From: Solenopsis invicta
Lineage: Eukaryota; Arthropoda; Insecta; Hymenoptera; Formicidae
Assembly: GCF_016802725.1 (NCBI RefSeq)
Contig: NC_052667.1
Location: 23,210,346-23,274,345, forward strand
Length of the DNA stretch: 64,000 bases
Reading direction: 5' to 3'
Shown: positions 47,610 to 61,539 of the stretch, one piece after another
How the letters are laid out: every line of letters starts with the position of its first letter
Numbering within the stretch: the first letter of the stretch is position 1
Notes under the pieces: model-generated
The model's input: the letters and a program-made list of their open reading frames with translations, nothing else
The model's database searches: none
What the model was told of the DNA's origin: nothing
Position numbers and translations under genes: made by a program

Positions 47610-50600
47610 TTATCTAGATTAAAAATACATCAAAGTAATTGCGAAGGGTAGAAAACAACAACGAGTGACGTATCACTTCAAAGATTTTTATTAATAGATG
47701 ACGTGGCATTTCGTTGTCTTTACGTAAAGGCCATTTACAATTCATCTCCCGATGGTTTCAATCATTTATGTAAAAGTTATCTTCAGAATAAATTAAAGTA
47801 AATCAATCAGTTGTAAAACCTTATTTTTAATGCCAGAATTATTACAAATGCAAAAGGGGAATATTAATCATTTAAACATTTCTTTTAATAACGAACGACA
47901 TACGTATTTATTAAAACGCGTTTTATAGGTTTGTAGGTTTTAATAGTTTTATCAGTATTAATATGTTGCATTATTTAAATTAAATATATTTTAAATAAAC
48001 TAAATAAAACGTAATGTACGTAATATAATACATTAAATATTAAATTAAATTGCATAAAGAGTTTAATAAATTATTTTTTCCGTGAATATAAAGAAATGGA
48101 TATTTAATTTTTTTCTGTTTCTATATTAACATATAATATTAATTACTTTGTGCTGTTTAATTAAAAATTTAATATTTTATATAATGTAACGTTATAAACG
48201 TACGTTTTACTGAAAATTTTATCGTAAATGTTAGCATTAATATGTATATATATCGCTAACGGATATCCCGAAGCTGTATCGTGACTTATCTTAATTGGTG
48301 TATCAGGAAATGGAAGCTGCTGGTGCTGTTATATTTCGTAACTACGTACTGTACGTCAATATGAGAAAGCACTCACGATTAAATACATTTTCAAACATGG
48401 CCGTAAAAATATTTTTGGAGCAAATCAACTTTTGCCCGAGCACTAAAAATAATAGATCTCTCGAAAAAGTTACCGTCATTTATGTTTCTCTGTACGTCAT
48501 TGCCAATTTATCATAAAGAATTTATAACTACATTTTGTATTTATATGATAAATCAGATAAATTTACATTCGTAAATTACATTCGTAAATACGTTTATTTA
48601 TATTTAGTACTTTTACATTTTGCGTAACTGTTTATTGAATGTTTCTGTTTATCGAATGTATCTTGCAGGAGATATTTTAAATCATTATTACACATCAAAA
48701 TGCAAATATACTCATGGTTTAAAAATTGTTGGCTACATTCTGTACTTCTGTTGCAATAAATTTTCACCACATTTCCGGAGTCCAAAATTTAGCCCGTTCG
48801 CATTTTGATCTATTATTAGCCATCGATCTATGATTTTCGATTCGTAAATCTAAAGATACTTCGACGATGAAATTATCCTTGAGAGTTTTAACGTTTTCGA
48901 AATGCAACGATAAAAGTGTGCTAAGATCTTTAAGACTTGCGAATTTCAAGTGAAATTCAAAATTGAAAATGATTTAAGTGCAAAAACATGTGGAGAGAAG
49001 CTATAAATGCTCTAGCTCAGTATATTGGCAATAACGTTGATATGGCAGCGAATCATAAAATCATAAGAGAGAAAGAGAGAGAGGGAGACAGACGGAGCAA
49101 CATTACATTAATAAATCAGATACTTGATGAAAAAATTTATAGCGGTGGCTCGTATGCTCTATCAAGGCTGACCAGCGCAAAAATTTTTTACCGCTACATT
49201 GTGTATTTTTTTTGCTACAATATTATACGCTGCTTATTACCGTAAAAAGATGTTTAATAAATTAAAAATGATTATAAAGCTATCGTACAAACGCGAGAGC
49301 TGTATCCGTTTAACACATAAATCAGCGTTGACACAATTTACATATGTATCTGCATATAAAGGAAAGCATACAACTATATAGTCTCCGTCACCTTGACCTA
49401 TAACTTGTTAAAGAAGGAAAGATCGAAGAAGGGATACGAGACGGAACAAGTTTTCGGAAAGAATAAACGATATTTCAGATATTCGACAAGCAAACGTCCA
49501 AACGTCGCCGAAACTCTCCACGTTTGCGAAATCGGTAGCCGCAACTTCCGAGAACCAGCCACATCCTCTCGGATGTTTTCCACTTGCACGGCGATGCAGT
49601 TTAATATCGCCGTTGGTTTCACGGAGAGGAAAAATTCGATTACTGCTCATCGATTTCCCGTATATACGATCAGCTGACACCGCGGTTTTACGTTAACGCA
49701 TCGATCACGTGAAATAACATGATTTTCATGAAACGTTGCAAAATATCGCGCGGCGCTCGTGCGCTCGCATCGGGAAGATATACGCGAAACGGGAACGCTC
49801 GGTGCGTGCCTGCGAATGCAAGCGCGAATGTCGACCGTTAATGCGAGCATCTGTAATCGGCCACCGACGTGGAGTATCTCGTAGATACACGCGGGCATAC
49901 AACGCGTGTCTATATAAACAGCGTGTGTATACGGGGCGCATAAACAGACGAACGTTACGAAAATACATATAGCGTGTGACTCGTGCCGCTGTGGCCTCTT
50001 CTCTTAGGCAAACGATGGAAACGTTCTTAGAGCCCGACAACCTGCGTATTCCCACGAGACGAGCGCATTAACGATGCGTTATAATTTATGATTGCTACGA
50101 TACTCGGCGCGCCTCGTTAATGTGGTGTGTATTAAGAACACCGAGAAGGCGGATAAGAGCAAAACTGAAGATAAGAAAGTGGTTTGATCAAGATAATCTC
50201 TGTTGGTATAATTAATCATGATAATCATTAATATAATAATTAGAGTCTATCATTATTTAATTTAAAGATTGCTCCAAGCAATGTCTACAAAAATAAATAG
50301 AAAGTTTGAGAATTATTAAAAATTAATTTATTATATAAATAGAAATTGAGTTTGCAATAATCCAGCGTTTGTGCTTGGCAAAACCCGTAATGATTTAATT
50401 TTAAAAGCTATTTTGGTTTACATATATACAAGCATGCTTTGCAAATATAGTTTATCTTTGGACCGAGATGATTTGTTTAGCACTGCGATGAAGAAATTAT
50501 GTAGCGTAATCTCGTAATAGAGGATAAAAATTTATGTTAATTCATAATCTTATGGCAATAGGGAGAAACAATTCTCATCGTTGTATATAGACGTCTAATT

Positions 50601-51402
50601 TGCTTTCTTATAAGATTTAATTTGCATCATCGTGTAGCAGTTGATCTTTGCATACCAAACGTGATTATGACAAGTGCCCCACATATTATTTAGTATACTC
50701 TATACAGAGTTTTCTAAAAGTGTTTCTTATAATTCATTTAGAGATTAACATTTTTTCAATGAGATGACATATTTTTTTAACGTAGTAAATTAATTCTTTA
50801 AAACAATTTAACTCGAATATAAGATATGTTGAGCTTAAATGACCTTAAACATGGAAAAATTTACATATTTGTTCCACTGAATTATTAAATTTAACATTAT
50901 AATTGAATATCATAATTTTATAATAATTTAATATTAATGTAATTTAATATTAATATTAAATTTCATTAAATTTTATATTAATATTAAATGTAATAGAAAT
51001 GTCAATGTGATATTAAGTTGAAATTAGGTACATTTGTTCACTCAGAAAAAGAGAGGGAAAAAAAAAAGAATCCTATTTAAAAAAAGTTGATGATCTTGAA
51101 ATCTCGTAAAATAATAAGCATGAAAAAAATGCTGCCTAACATAATATTTGTGCGCTCAAAAGCTCAAAACAAACGACTTTTTGTTTAAAATCACTAGAGA
51201 TACTCTAATAATCGAGATACAGAAAACACTTTGCGTATTTTATTGCACATATTTGTAACTTCTCGTTGCGGCTGTAAGCAGGAAAATTTTCAACTAAATA
51301 ACTAATGCTTTATTACCCATAATTACAGAATATTTAACATAAAAGCTCTGACTTTCAGAAATTTGATGCAATTACGAACTCAAATTTGCAAAAATTTTAA
51401 TG

Positions 51403-51403
51403 A

Positions 51404-51459
<56 letters not shown>
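51403..51459. repeat. Compound (CT)n-(TATC)n microsatellite
   Basis: A CT run of about 38 bp with one TTT interruption passes directly into five TATC units. Confidence 0.9.
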
Positions 51460-52811
51460 TTTTGCATAAAAAATATAATTATAAATTTATTTTCACATAT
51501 TATTTATTGTATTTTGACCTTTTATAAATACTTTTCTTTAAAATATATTTTTACGTAAATAAATCTTTTTATTATACACAATGTAAATAATCTTTATCGC
51601 TACAATTATTATCTATTACAAAATCATCGTATTTTGTAATTGTTTATTTTTCCGTAATATAATAGAATTATTCATGCACTAATTCTCATTAGTAATGAAA
51701 GATATTTTGTAGTTATTGCATTTTCAGCGTTGCATGAAGTTGTCCATTATTTGATTGCTAATTAAAATAGAGATTAAATTAATTAATTTAATTAATGAAA
51801 ACTGTTGAATTTAGATGCTGCTGCTCGAAGTTATTATCGAAGCGCGAAAAGTATTGAAGTGAAACAAAACAATTCACAATTTACATAATCAACAAAGAAA
51901 ATATGAGGAAATTAAGCAACGTCTGCTGCAGAAAATCAATTGCTAAATGACCGTGATTCAATTAACTAGTGCTGATCAATAATTATATAATTTCCGGAGC
52001 TTTCGAGGTTGAATTACACCGTCGCGACATTGACCGCTCAATCATTTAATGCATCTAATAGCCACTTTAGGAAGAATGGAAACAAATGAGGCCTATGACC
52101 TGACTGCCTCTGTTTTTGAGGTATGCTCGCCTTACGTAACTACATATGTTGTCTGTATAGTAAGCTTCATATATGTCTGCCCCTATGAATTATTAAAATG
52201 TAATAATAATATTAAATTTTAATTTTTTAACATTAATATTAAATCCTATTAAATCTAATATTAATATTAAACTTAATAAAAAGCGTGGTATTCAGTTACG
52301 ATTATGAATATTGGCAATGATGTTTATTCAAAAGAAAAGAGAATAAGAAAAAGAAAAATAAATAACTAAAATTTTTTATCCTTTGATTTTAATTCTTGAA
52401 GATTAGATAACAGATACAATTACAAATATTAAAGAAATATAACTAAATGGGTACTTAAAAAAAAAAAAAAAATAATAATAATAAAGGAAAAAAGTAAAAA
52501 ATAAAAATTAAGGAAACAGAAGCAGCAATACTTTATAACTATTAAAAAAGTCACAGACAAACTAATTTACAACATATTCTAAAAACAAGAAATGATATTG
52601 CATTAATACAATATTATTCAATTGCTAATGCTATTAAATATTATTCAGAAAAAAACGCGGAAACGAAATTATATTTCTTAATTGTTGATGGTTCTCGTAC
52701 AAACAGGGTTACATGGTTTTGTTATTATTAGATGTTAGTGTTAAGTTGCGTTATGTCTGTTATCGCCGTCGACCGATACTACGAATCCAAGTATACAACA
52801 GATCGCTCCCG

Positions 52812-53159
52812 ATGAAAAAAGCGTTATGCAATATATTTGTGGCCGTAATAATTCACTCGCTAGTCGTGTTTGCATTGCGTGTGGTTAACGCGAGAGAAAC
52901 CGATGACTGGCTATTCGTATTATCGTTAAAATTTACGAGCGCATTTCTCTCGCGATGCAGAACTTTTGCCAGAAGATCACAAGTGTTTCAAGAGAATCAC
53001 GTAGATTCCCGCTTCCGAAAATATTTGGCAAGCAATTGTAGCAGGATACACGGGCGGACAACTCGCTCTATTACGCGAACACGGCAAGTTCGCACTTTAT
53101 TTCCCGATGAGGATAAAACTCGTTTCATAATGTTTCTCGTGAGATCACCGTTCAATTGA
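52812..53159 (+). CDS. Possible small secreted protein (uncertain)
   Basis: From the ATG at 52812 a 115-codon frame begins with a convincing signal peptide: MKKALCNIFVAVI and HSLVVFALRVVNA, with cleavage expected before RETDDWLF. The frame is open further upstream. The rest (SAFLSRCRTFARRSQ, FRKYLASNCSRIHGR, FLVRSPFN) is basic with paired Arg and matches no family I recognise. No TATA box or clear splice partner is visible. It could be a real single-exon peptide or hormone-like precursor, the first exon of a larger gene, or chance. Confidence 0.25.
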   Translation: MKKALCNIFVAVIIHSLVVFALRVVNARETDDWLFVLSLKFTSAFLSRCRTFARRSQVFQENHVDSRFRKYLASNCSRIHGRTTRSITRTRQVRTLFPDEDKTRFIMFLVRSPFN

Positions 53160-53599
53160 ACAATTGCGTAATTAACGTTTCCTCCAAGCTGTTATTGTGT
53201 TTTTTTTTGTGCGGCGGTATTATTCCGAGAAACGCGTCGTATTTTTGTTGCTAAGAACAAATGGATCGGAAGAAAATGATAACCTTTGAGAGAGCATAGA
53301 AAGCAAGACGGTTTTTTCCAAGATACGATTACTGTGAAATATAATTGCTTCGAGATACGATTGTTCCGATTACCGAGCCCCGGACGAAAACGCTGACTCT
53401 TCATGTACCTTCAACGATGCGTGGAAGGGTCGAGAGAGCACTCGATTAAGCAATAGAATTCTACGATCGGCGACTGCGAATTATTCTGCACGACTAGACA
53501 CGTACTAGTTATTGAAGGAAACTGAGCGCCTTACTGGAGACGTCTGTTGCTCCGTTTTCTTTTTCTTTTTTCTTTTGCTTATTAAACGCACGTCTGCTA

Positions 53600-55095
53600 G
53601 ATTGGCGCCTACTTGAGACCGTGCATTGTTGCGACACACGCACTATACCGCCGTTCAATTTTCTCGGCAATCGCGCCGAGATAACAACAAGGCTGTCCGA
53701 CGTGTAAACGGTATTCGCGACACGTTCCGCCGCGACGAATACGGCACCGAATACGACGACGCGATAGCAGTCGACAATGACGGATGAGAAATTCGTAGGA
53801 TCAGGTGTCGTACCGAGCGACGCAACGGCCGACCTGGTCTGACCTCGCGAGGGAATGTCGTAACATTCGCGCGCGGCCGCGGCGGCGCCTCCGGGTTCCC
53901 TTGACCTCGAAAATCCCTCGGGAAGCCCGTGCGGAGCAAGTCAGGGTCGTGTCCCGATATTCGCCATGGCCTTTATATATCTTTGCGCACCTATCTCGCG
54001 CTTTGTTCGGCTTATCACGCGCGGCGATAGCGCGGCACTGCTAATTAGCGAGTCTCCTCCTCCACTCGCGGCTCTCTTCCTAACGCGCAAGCGTGTGCGT
54101 GCGACCGGATGCGTGCACGCATGAGTGACACTCACACGCGAGCGGTCGGAGCAGCGAGTGAAGGTGGAAAAGTATAATGAGAAAAGGAGAAAGACAGAGA
54201 GCGAGAGCGAGAGGGAGAGAGCAAAGCGAGTACCGCGTGGCGCTGCACGTACAGTGCGTCTGGTTAATGGTCGCTGAACGATTGACCCATTCTTTCATCA
54301 AATAATATGTGTCCCCCGTGAGAATGGCTGTAATAATTAATGGTCTTGCAGTTACACGGTAGATTTAATCTATTGCGGAACATTTTAATTTATTATGACC
54401 AGAGAAAGTGGATTGCTACCGCGTAGATGCTTGCCTTAGTAATGGTCTGAGTAATTAGCGGTTAATACTGCGCAAGCAGGAAGCGATAATGCATTTGGTA
54501 CATCGTCGTCCGGCTCAATCTAGATGGTGCGCCCTTAACATGCAAATTAATTACACGCGGAGCGCTAAAGCGAGGCGCACCGCTCTCGATTCGGGGAGAA
54601 GCGGATCTGATGGAAATATTGCTTCTCTCCGCACCTGACCGAGTACATTCAACGCTAGAAGCAAACGCTTCGACACTCCGACGTGGTGAAATAATTAAAA
54701 GGCAAACGATTACGTCATTCGGCACGTTTAAAAGAGAGTTGGCAAAATTTTATTAACGAGAGCAATTACGGGCGGACTTTGCGCGGAGACGCGCGGGAAT
54801 GAGGAGAACGGGAAGCGAGTGTCGCTCGCCGAAGGAAACGAAAACACGGAAAAACGGAGTGTCAACCGGTGCGGCGTGTATGCGCGTGTTATAAGCAGCG
54901 CGCGGCACGCGTGGTAGGTCTCATGACCGCGCACAGTGGCGAGCGTCAGCAACGTCAATTTTAGTGTGTGCACCTCGCCTTCATGCATCCGCCTGAAGAA
55001 TTCCCGATGAGAATTCCTGGAGGTCTCTTACCGCTGTATCGGTTCCCCGCCCGCGCGTGATTATCCGTCGAACGACGAAAGCGGTAGCGGAGGCA

Positions 55096-55140
<45 letters not shown>

Positions 55141-55620
55141 GCGACGAACTCATCCTCCGGCGAGGCTCTGCGCGCACATCAGCCCCCCCGCGAATGCACA
55201 CGCGAGCGACCAAAAAAGAAAAAAAAAATTTTTTTTTAAGGTGAAAACGCGAAAAGAGACGACCTAGACGCGGGACGTCTTATGCGCGCGAGTGAAACTG
55301 CGCTCCGGCGCCGGACGTCCTCCAGGCGCGATGGAAGAAACTGACGCTGCCGCACCGTTTCTGTTAACGGGCGAACCAGCCGTCTGGCTCGATACCGTCC
55401 TCTTCCCCTGCGCGCATGTGCGCGCTCGTGACCGTCATTCAGTTTCCACTACATCTTGTCGGCAAGAACGAGATCTGCTTGTCTCTGAAGCTATCGCATC
55501 GCAAGCACGGAACGTACCGTATACCGTCGGAAGTAGCGCGGCTAGGAATATTCCGGCGATCGAGCGGGCTTGAAAGACATCGAGCTCCCTACCCGGACCT
55601 ATAGACTTGGAACTCCTACG
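53600..55620. promoter_or_regulatory. CpG-rich block, possible promoter / 5' exon region
   Basis: About 2 kb is clearly richer in G, C and CpG than the AT-rich flanks. It contains many CGCG words, a GA-rich run near 54180-54230, a (GAC)n/(GGC)n repeat at 55095-55145, and an ATG at 54983 opening a short frame (MHPPEEFPMRIPGGLLPLYR) that meets TGA at once after RFPARA. In insects such blocks often mark promoters and long leaders of developmental genes. No complete gene is visible, and strand is not determined. Confidence 0.35.
55095..55145. repeat. (GAC)n-(GGC)n trinucleotide repeat
   Basis: About eleven ACG/GAC units followed by five GGC units. Depending on frame and strand it would encode Thr/Ala, Asp/Gly or Arg runs. 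Four of the forward frames around it stop within about 100 bp. Confidence 0.85.
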
Positions 55621-55839
55621 AGAGATTGCAGGTTAAATATACATCCCCGGTGTACATTTTTCCAAAGTTCAAACTGGAACTTCAAATAAAGTAGCAAAGT
55701 AAAGATAAGAAATATATTATGTAAAGGGGATAAGAAAAATTGATATTATTTTCATTTTGCGATAGACACTGCTTCCATGGAAATTTAACCTGGCGTCTCA
55801 ACCGTTTGAATTATGTACCTGGAAAAATTGTCACGTGAC

Positions 55840-56225
55840 CATTAGCTTCACTAAACTTTATCGGAATATTTCTTCTCTTTGAAGCTATTCAAACACACGC
55901 GCGAATCTGAAGTTTAATTTGAACGTTCAAATTTTTAGTTTTGCTCTTCAATTAAAACGGAAAATTGTTTCACATAATTTTGTTTAATACGTGTACTACA
56001 TATATACATTAATATTTTCTTCTTATTGCGGTTGATCATTAGCTTCGTTAAACTTCATTAAAATATTTCTTCTCTTTGAAGCTATTCAAACACACCCGAA
56101 TCTGAAGTTCAATTTGAACGTTCAAATTTTTAGTTTTGCTCTTCAATTAAAACAAAAAATTGTTTCACATAATTTCGTTTAATAAGCGTGCTGTAAATTA
56201 ACATATTCTTCTTATTGCGTTTGAA
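55840..56225. repeat. Tandem duplication, two copies of about 197 bp
   Basis: The block starting CATTAGCTTCACTAAACTTT at 55840 recurs at 56037. Both copies contain TTTCTTCTCTTTGAAGCTAT, AATTTGAACGTTCAAATTTT and TTTTGCTCTTCAATTAAAAC in the same order, ending TTCTTCTTATTGCG. Differences are few, so the duplication is recent. Each copy also carries the palindrome TTTGAACGTTCAAA. Confidence 0.9.
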
Positions 56226-57898
56226 GCAAACGAAATTTTAATTTTGTTCTGCAGCGTGAATAAATACGTTGATAAATGATTTTTATCTTTTCATGTTACT
56301 TAATATTAGTCGCGTTTATTTATTTACAAAATTATAGTGATAAAATAATAAAATTATATAAAAGCTTTTATAGTGTCATGATGCTCGAAGAAGAAATACA
56401 AAACTTGTGTACTCCAATTCATCAATCTTCAATCCAAAAGTACTTATAATAAATCACGGCAACAGAAAATTAATTTTATAATTAATATCGTATATCAACA
56501 TCAGTTAGAAAAAATGTTACCATTTATCAGACTTCCCAAAGTATAGAAAGAAGAGATTAATCGCTTTCCTCTAATTACTAAAGAAAATCATTTACAGAGG
56601 TGCAAAGTTTAAATGAAAAATGTTTAGTTTAAATTTCAACGTGCATCTCACGAAACTATTGCGGTTGCTAACGTATCCCGCTCCGATTTATATCGCACAG
56701 TCGATTTAATCAGCGAAAGCCGCAATAAACTTTTATTTACTTCGCAAACACGTGCGTGTTGGAAACGAAACGGAATAAAGTCTGATGTTATAAGACGGCT
56801 CGATAAAAAATAAGTGCAATGATTGAAGAACAAACGCGAGTGTCAGATGTAATCACTGATCTGACGTTAACTTTCTGATAAACAAATTTCGACATGTATC
56901 GAGTTTGATGCAAGTACTGACGAAAATAAGAGGAGGCGTGCTTTGGAGTGAGCACATCTCAATCGCAAATTCCAATGCAGAATGAACTTGTGAGTCATCG
57001 GGTGGAAATATCTCACTTTGCACGACGCAGACAAATCGTGTGTAAATAAACAAACGAGTCGTATCTTAAAGCTGCACTAACTAATGAAAATAACAGTAAT
57101 GTATTATATATGCGCATTGTGTGATACGATTGCACGAAGCGAAACGTGATCAATTGTCAGACACGAAATCGGAAGTAGCTGCAGTGCGATGTTTTATATT
57201 AAACTCTTCGATGAAAATCATTAATGAAATGCGGTTATGCATTTTGCAATCTGCCTTAATATTAGCCGCAGTACTATTGATTGCATTTTACGCCTACCTC
57301 GTTTCTCACCAGACAAAGAGCAAGTTAAAAATAAAATATGTTTGATAAATCAAGAATAAGTAAAATTTTTTAATTGCATTATTTACACCTACAATTTCTT
57401 TAAACTTTTATTATAAAGCAATATAATTTTTCATAATAATATAATAAATAAAATTGACAATCTGCACTTGTACATTAAAAAATCCAAGTAAAAATTAATT
57501 AATTATGTAATATTTACTTGTAAGAATATTAATTTATTTAATATTTTATTTACAATTGAGAAAGTTTTTTTTTGCATGAATGAAAAAGTTGGGTTTAGTT
57601 ACAAAGCAAGAACTGTGTATGCGTTATATTTAGTTCGTTGACTACTTACTGATAACGACACGGTCGTTACAATTACGTCATAGCAAACATGTAATTTTTA
57701 AGATAATAATGATAAATAAGTTTCGTACGCCATAGCTAATAAAAAAAAAAAAAAATTAAAAAGGGAAATAAACAAAAATTAATATTAATATTTTAATTTA
57801 ACATTTTAAAATATGCACGTTATATTCAATTCTTTTTTATTTATATACAATAATACGTAAAAAGCAGTTAATATTTTAGTGTATTATCTGTTAGTCAT

Positions 57899-58052
57899 AT
57901 ATAGGGTGATTATTAATGAATGTCCTCATTTTTTACCATAGAAGCATGATTTACCGATGGATACGTATTTCTAACATATTATTATATTAGAAATTACAAA
58001 TGCGTGCTCCTATGGTAAAAAGGAGGGACATTCATTAATGATCACTCTGTAT
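57899..58052. mobile_element. MITE with about 50-bp terminal inverted repeats (TATA-CAGGGTGAT type ends)
   Basis: The left end AGGGTGATTATTAATGAATG (from 57903) pairs with the right end, whose reverse complement is AGAGTGATCATTAATGAATG (to 58048). Pairing continues through TCC and TTTTTACCATAG to about 50 bp per arm. TATA sequence flanks both sides, consistent with a TA target duplication and mariner-like mobilisation. No transposase frame. A single similar end (TACAGGGTGATTTATAC) occurs near 26337. Confidence 0.8.
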
Positions 58053-61000
58053 ATGAACTCTGCCGAATGGAAGGGAATAACATGTCCACGCTCTCTGTGA
58101 GATATTCTGTGAAAATTAACAGCTACATTAGGTCGGTAATGTAGCATATTGACGTTTATAAAGTTCTCACATAATTTAATTTATACAACTATGCGTGCAT
58201 TTGAATATTTGCTTTTTATAATTAATCTATTTCACAATTTCGTGAATAAAAGTATTAAATAAGATAATAAAAAGATTTATATTTTTAATTTAGATATTTT
58301 AATATTAAATATAGTTTTAATAATAAGATATTTTATTTGGTTATGAAAATATATGTGTAAGAAAAAATATTTAATAATTTATAATTTATTCAAGTTTTTA
58401 AGTTAAATTTATCGTATTAATACTACTTTACATGAAGGATAATTAAAGAAAACATTTTACTTTAAAAAAGTCATATTTTTATTATTTAAAAAATATAAAT
58501 TTTATATTTTTTTTTGCATGCGTTATATTTTTTCTTAAAACACTTTTCAGAAAATGTTTTCTTTTAGAAGAATTATGGTTTCAACTTTTTTTTCCGGAAG
58601 TGTACATCACTTTGAAGATTTTAATTCTGTAAAACTGTAAACTATAAAAGGAATTATATAAAATTTTTATGCCACGTATGTACTGCATTTTTATCACTGT
58701 TATTGTATTTTTTATCTATGAATTTTATTTCATATTTTATTACTATTAAAATTTATATATAGTGTTACAATACTTTTATGATTTATCATCGTCTGTAAGA
58801 AACGAAGACATGTTGATATAATTAGAAATGTTCAATATTGATATACATATTCATAGACTATTAGAAAGAGAAATCGATAATTTCCAAGTCTTAGGCCACA
58901 TCCCAATATATACTGCTAATACTGAAAATTTATACTCCACATTACGTATATTATGGATTTTCAGTATTTACTGAAACAATATATTTACAAAATTTATATT
59001 TATATCAGTGTTCCGAGTTACCATTTGCAGTATTGCGCCATACTTTATCAAACAGTGTAATACTGAATATATATTTATATATGTAGTTTTATAATTCAAG
59101 TATAAATGCTTATTTATAATTCGCGATTAATTTGATAATTATATAAATATTAAAAGTGTAATCCATTAGCTGCCTCTATAGTTTTTCTTAAAATAATTGA
59201 TTAAATGTTATCAAGGATTTTTAAATATTGTTCTATAACAGTGTAAATTATATATTTACTAATATATGAATATATTAATAAATATAAATATATATTTTAC
59301 ATTGTCTAATAAAACAATACACATTTATGTTACGCAATTTATTAATTATATATATTCATATGTATAAATATATATACTAAACTGTAGATGTAGTTAATTG
59401 ATTATTATTTTAATGTTTATATAATTATTACATTAATTGCGTTTTAATTATCACATTAATTTAGGAATAAGCATTTATACTTTAATTAGAAGACTTATGT
59501 TATTGTAAGACTTATTAGAAATATTTTCTTATTTTAATTTGATTAAAAAGTGAACTAATTGGTTCGTCTTTTGAATTTTATGTACGTAAAAATTTTACAT
59601 AATTAGCAACTGATAAATATTATACATTCAAAATGTTGAAATATTATTATCTCCATGGATTGCAAATTGTTATAATTGGTTTTTAATTAATAATTAAGCG
59701 GAATAATAATTTATAATTACGCGAAAAATTTATTAAGAAACATACGATACGAGAATAATTACAAAACGATATTTGATGGATATTTGTAATAAATCTATAA
59801 TAATTTATAATAAATTACATGTTTGAGATCTGACAATTGGAATTATTTCTTTGCTCTTTCATTGTAATATAAATAAAATAATAAATAAAACAATAAATAT
59901 ACAATTCATAAGCGGAAAGCTTTTTTACTATTGCATAATGTTCTACATGATAAATGAATTTTCATTATAAAACATACAATTTTTATACATGTCACATATG
60001 TTTACATATGTTTGATACGATAAAGGTTTAAATATTAATATTGATTCTAACATTTTGTTAATCTTTAGCTGCACAAATTTTGTGTAAATTTAAATCTTTG
60101 TTTAATACAACTTCTACTAAATTTCAACATGAAAATTTCATTTGAAGAATCATGTCGGAATGCGTTTATGAATAAAATTTAAATTCGAATACCCCCAACA
60201 TTGAAAACACTCCTGGCCATTGAATTGCATTGTGTTCGGTATTATGCTGAATGCCAGCACATTTTTGATCGAGCCTTTTATATGATCGGAAAAAGAGATT
60301 TTATCTGTGATCCACGTGTACCTTATATGCTAAATCGTCCAAGATTCGAGCGTCATAAATGCATGCATCTCATACTATAGAATTTATTCGCTCAGTAAAA
60401 AACACAAGGTGTATTCATTTTTCCATCGATGCACGCAGCTGCCATTATTACATTTTGCGTATCTAAGCAGAAATGGTGCCAGCAAAACTAACAAGTTAAT
60501 ATTGCGGAGATCTTGTGTGTGCGTGCGGGCTTGTATGTACGTGTATTCGTAAAAAAATTTATTTTTATTATCGCATTCTTGATTGCGAAGCTACATGTCT
60601 CGCCAGTTTGCATCGCGTTGCGAATAATTCGCGATAAACTTATTACATTACATTTAATGAAAATTGCTTGTGTATATAGTTTTAGAAAACATGTTTTTTC
60701 ATTTGAATAAAGGCAAAATTTTCATCAAATAATATACCTCTCTATTCAGGAACACGCTAGCAAGATTAAAAAATATTCTTATGACTCACCTTGTATAATA
60801 AGAGAAGAATATTATTAAACTCTGCGCAAATTCACACAGAAATTTATGCTAAGCGATGGTACTTTGTAGTCTTTACAGCAGACGTAATTTTAATTACTAT
60901 TCGCACAATTGCCTCATTGGCTGTTGAAGAAACTAGAAGCTTGAATCAAGATGATACGTTTCTACTCGTAAGAGAGACCCGTTCCACACTCTTGTACATG

Positions 61001-61539
61001 CATTATGTTAACTATATAGTGTTATATCTATATAACGCGAGTGGTTTTATAGCTTTCTATGGAGTAACGTTGTATGTCACATATTCGCCGGCAGAGGCAT
61101 GTTAACGCGGAAAGGATCTCAAAACGACGTTGTACTTATACTCGTAGTTCCATTCTTAGCTGTACTTTCACACGTGAATATAGTATATTTTTCTGTAATA
61201 AGAAAAAAAATATTCTAAGACGAAAATTAGATAAAATATATAACTGGTCATTATCACTATAATCAATTAGATGATCTTTACGTACAATATACAAATTTAA
61301 TATTAAAGAAAAGACTTGTTTAATCAGAATCCAACAGAAACTAACGACAATAAACATCCTTATAGTAATAATTGAATGTAATTTTAAATTAAACATTATA
61401 ATTTACATTAAAAACGTTTGAATTATTATTTTCAAATTCCACACGACGCAAAAAATATGAATGGTAAGGATTATGATATTTTTTTCTGTTATTTTTTTCG
61501 TTTGCGATAGAAAAAATTATGCATCTGACATATTTATAA

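Larger units (their letters stand above)
44770..52700. other. Long region upstream of norpA without a confident gene
   Basis: Mostly AT-rich. It contains a possible noncoding norpA 5' exon (46636-46691), a CT microsatellite (47582-47609), a CpG-rich patch at about 49480-50170 with frames on both strands but no recognisable product, and a compound CT/TATC microsatellite (51403-51459). Other open frames look random. Confidence 0.5.

Noticed and set aside
49390..50060. Several overlapping frames of 70-110 codons on both strands
   Set aside because: They lie in a CpG-rich patch where stop codons are rare; there is no family motif, signal peptide or splice partner.
57121..57345. Frame ending in a hydrophobic stretch (CILQSALILAAVLLIAFYAYL)
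   Set aside because: Single short hydrophobic stretch in AT-rich sequence; no promoter, no splice context and no homology recognised, so chance is the simpler explanation.
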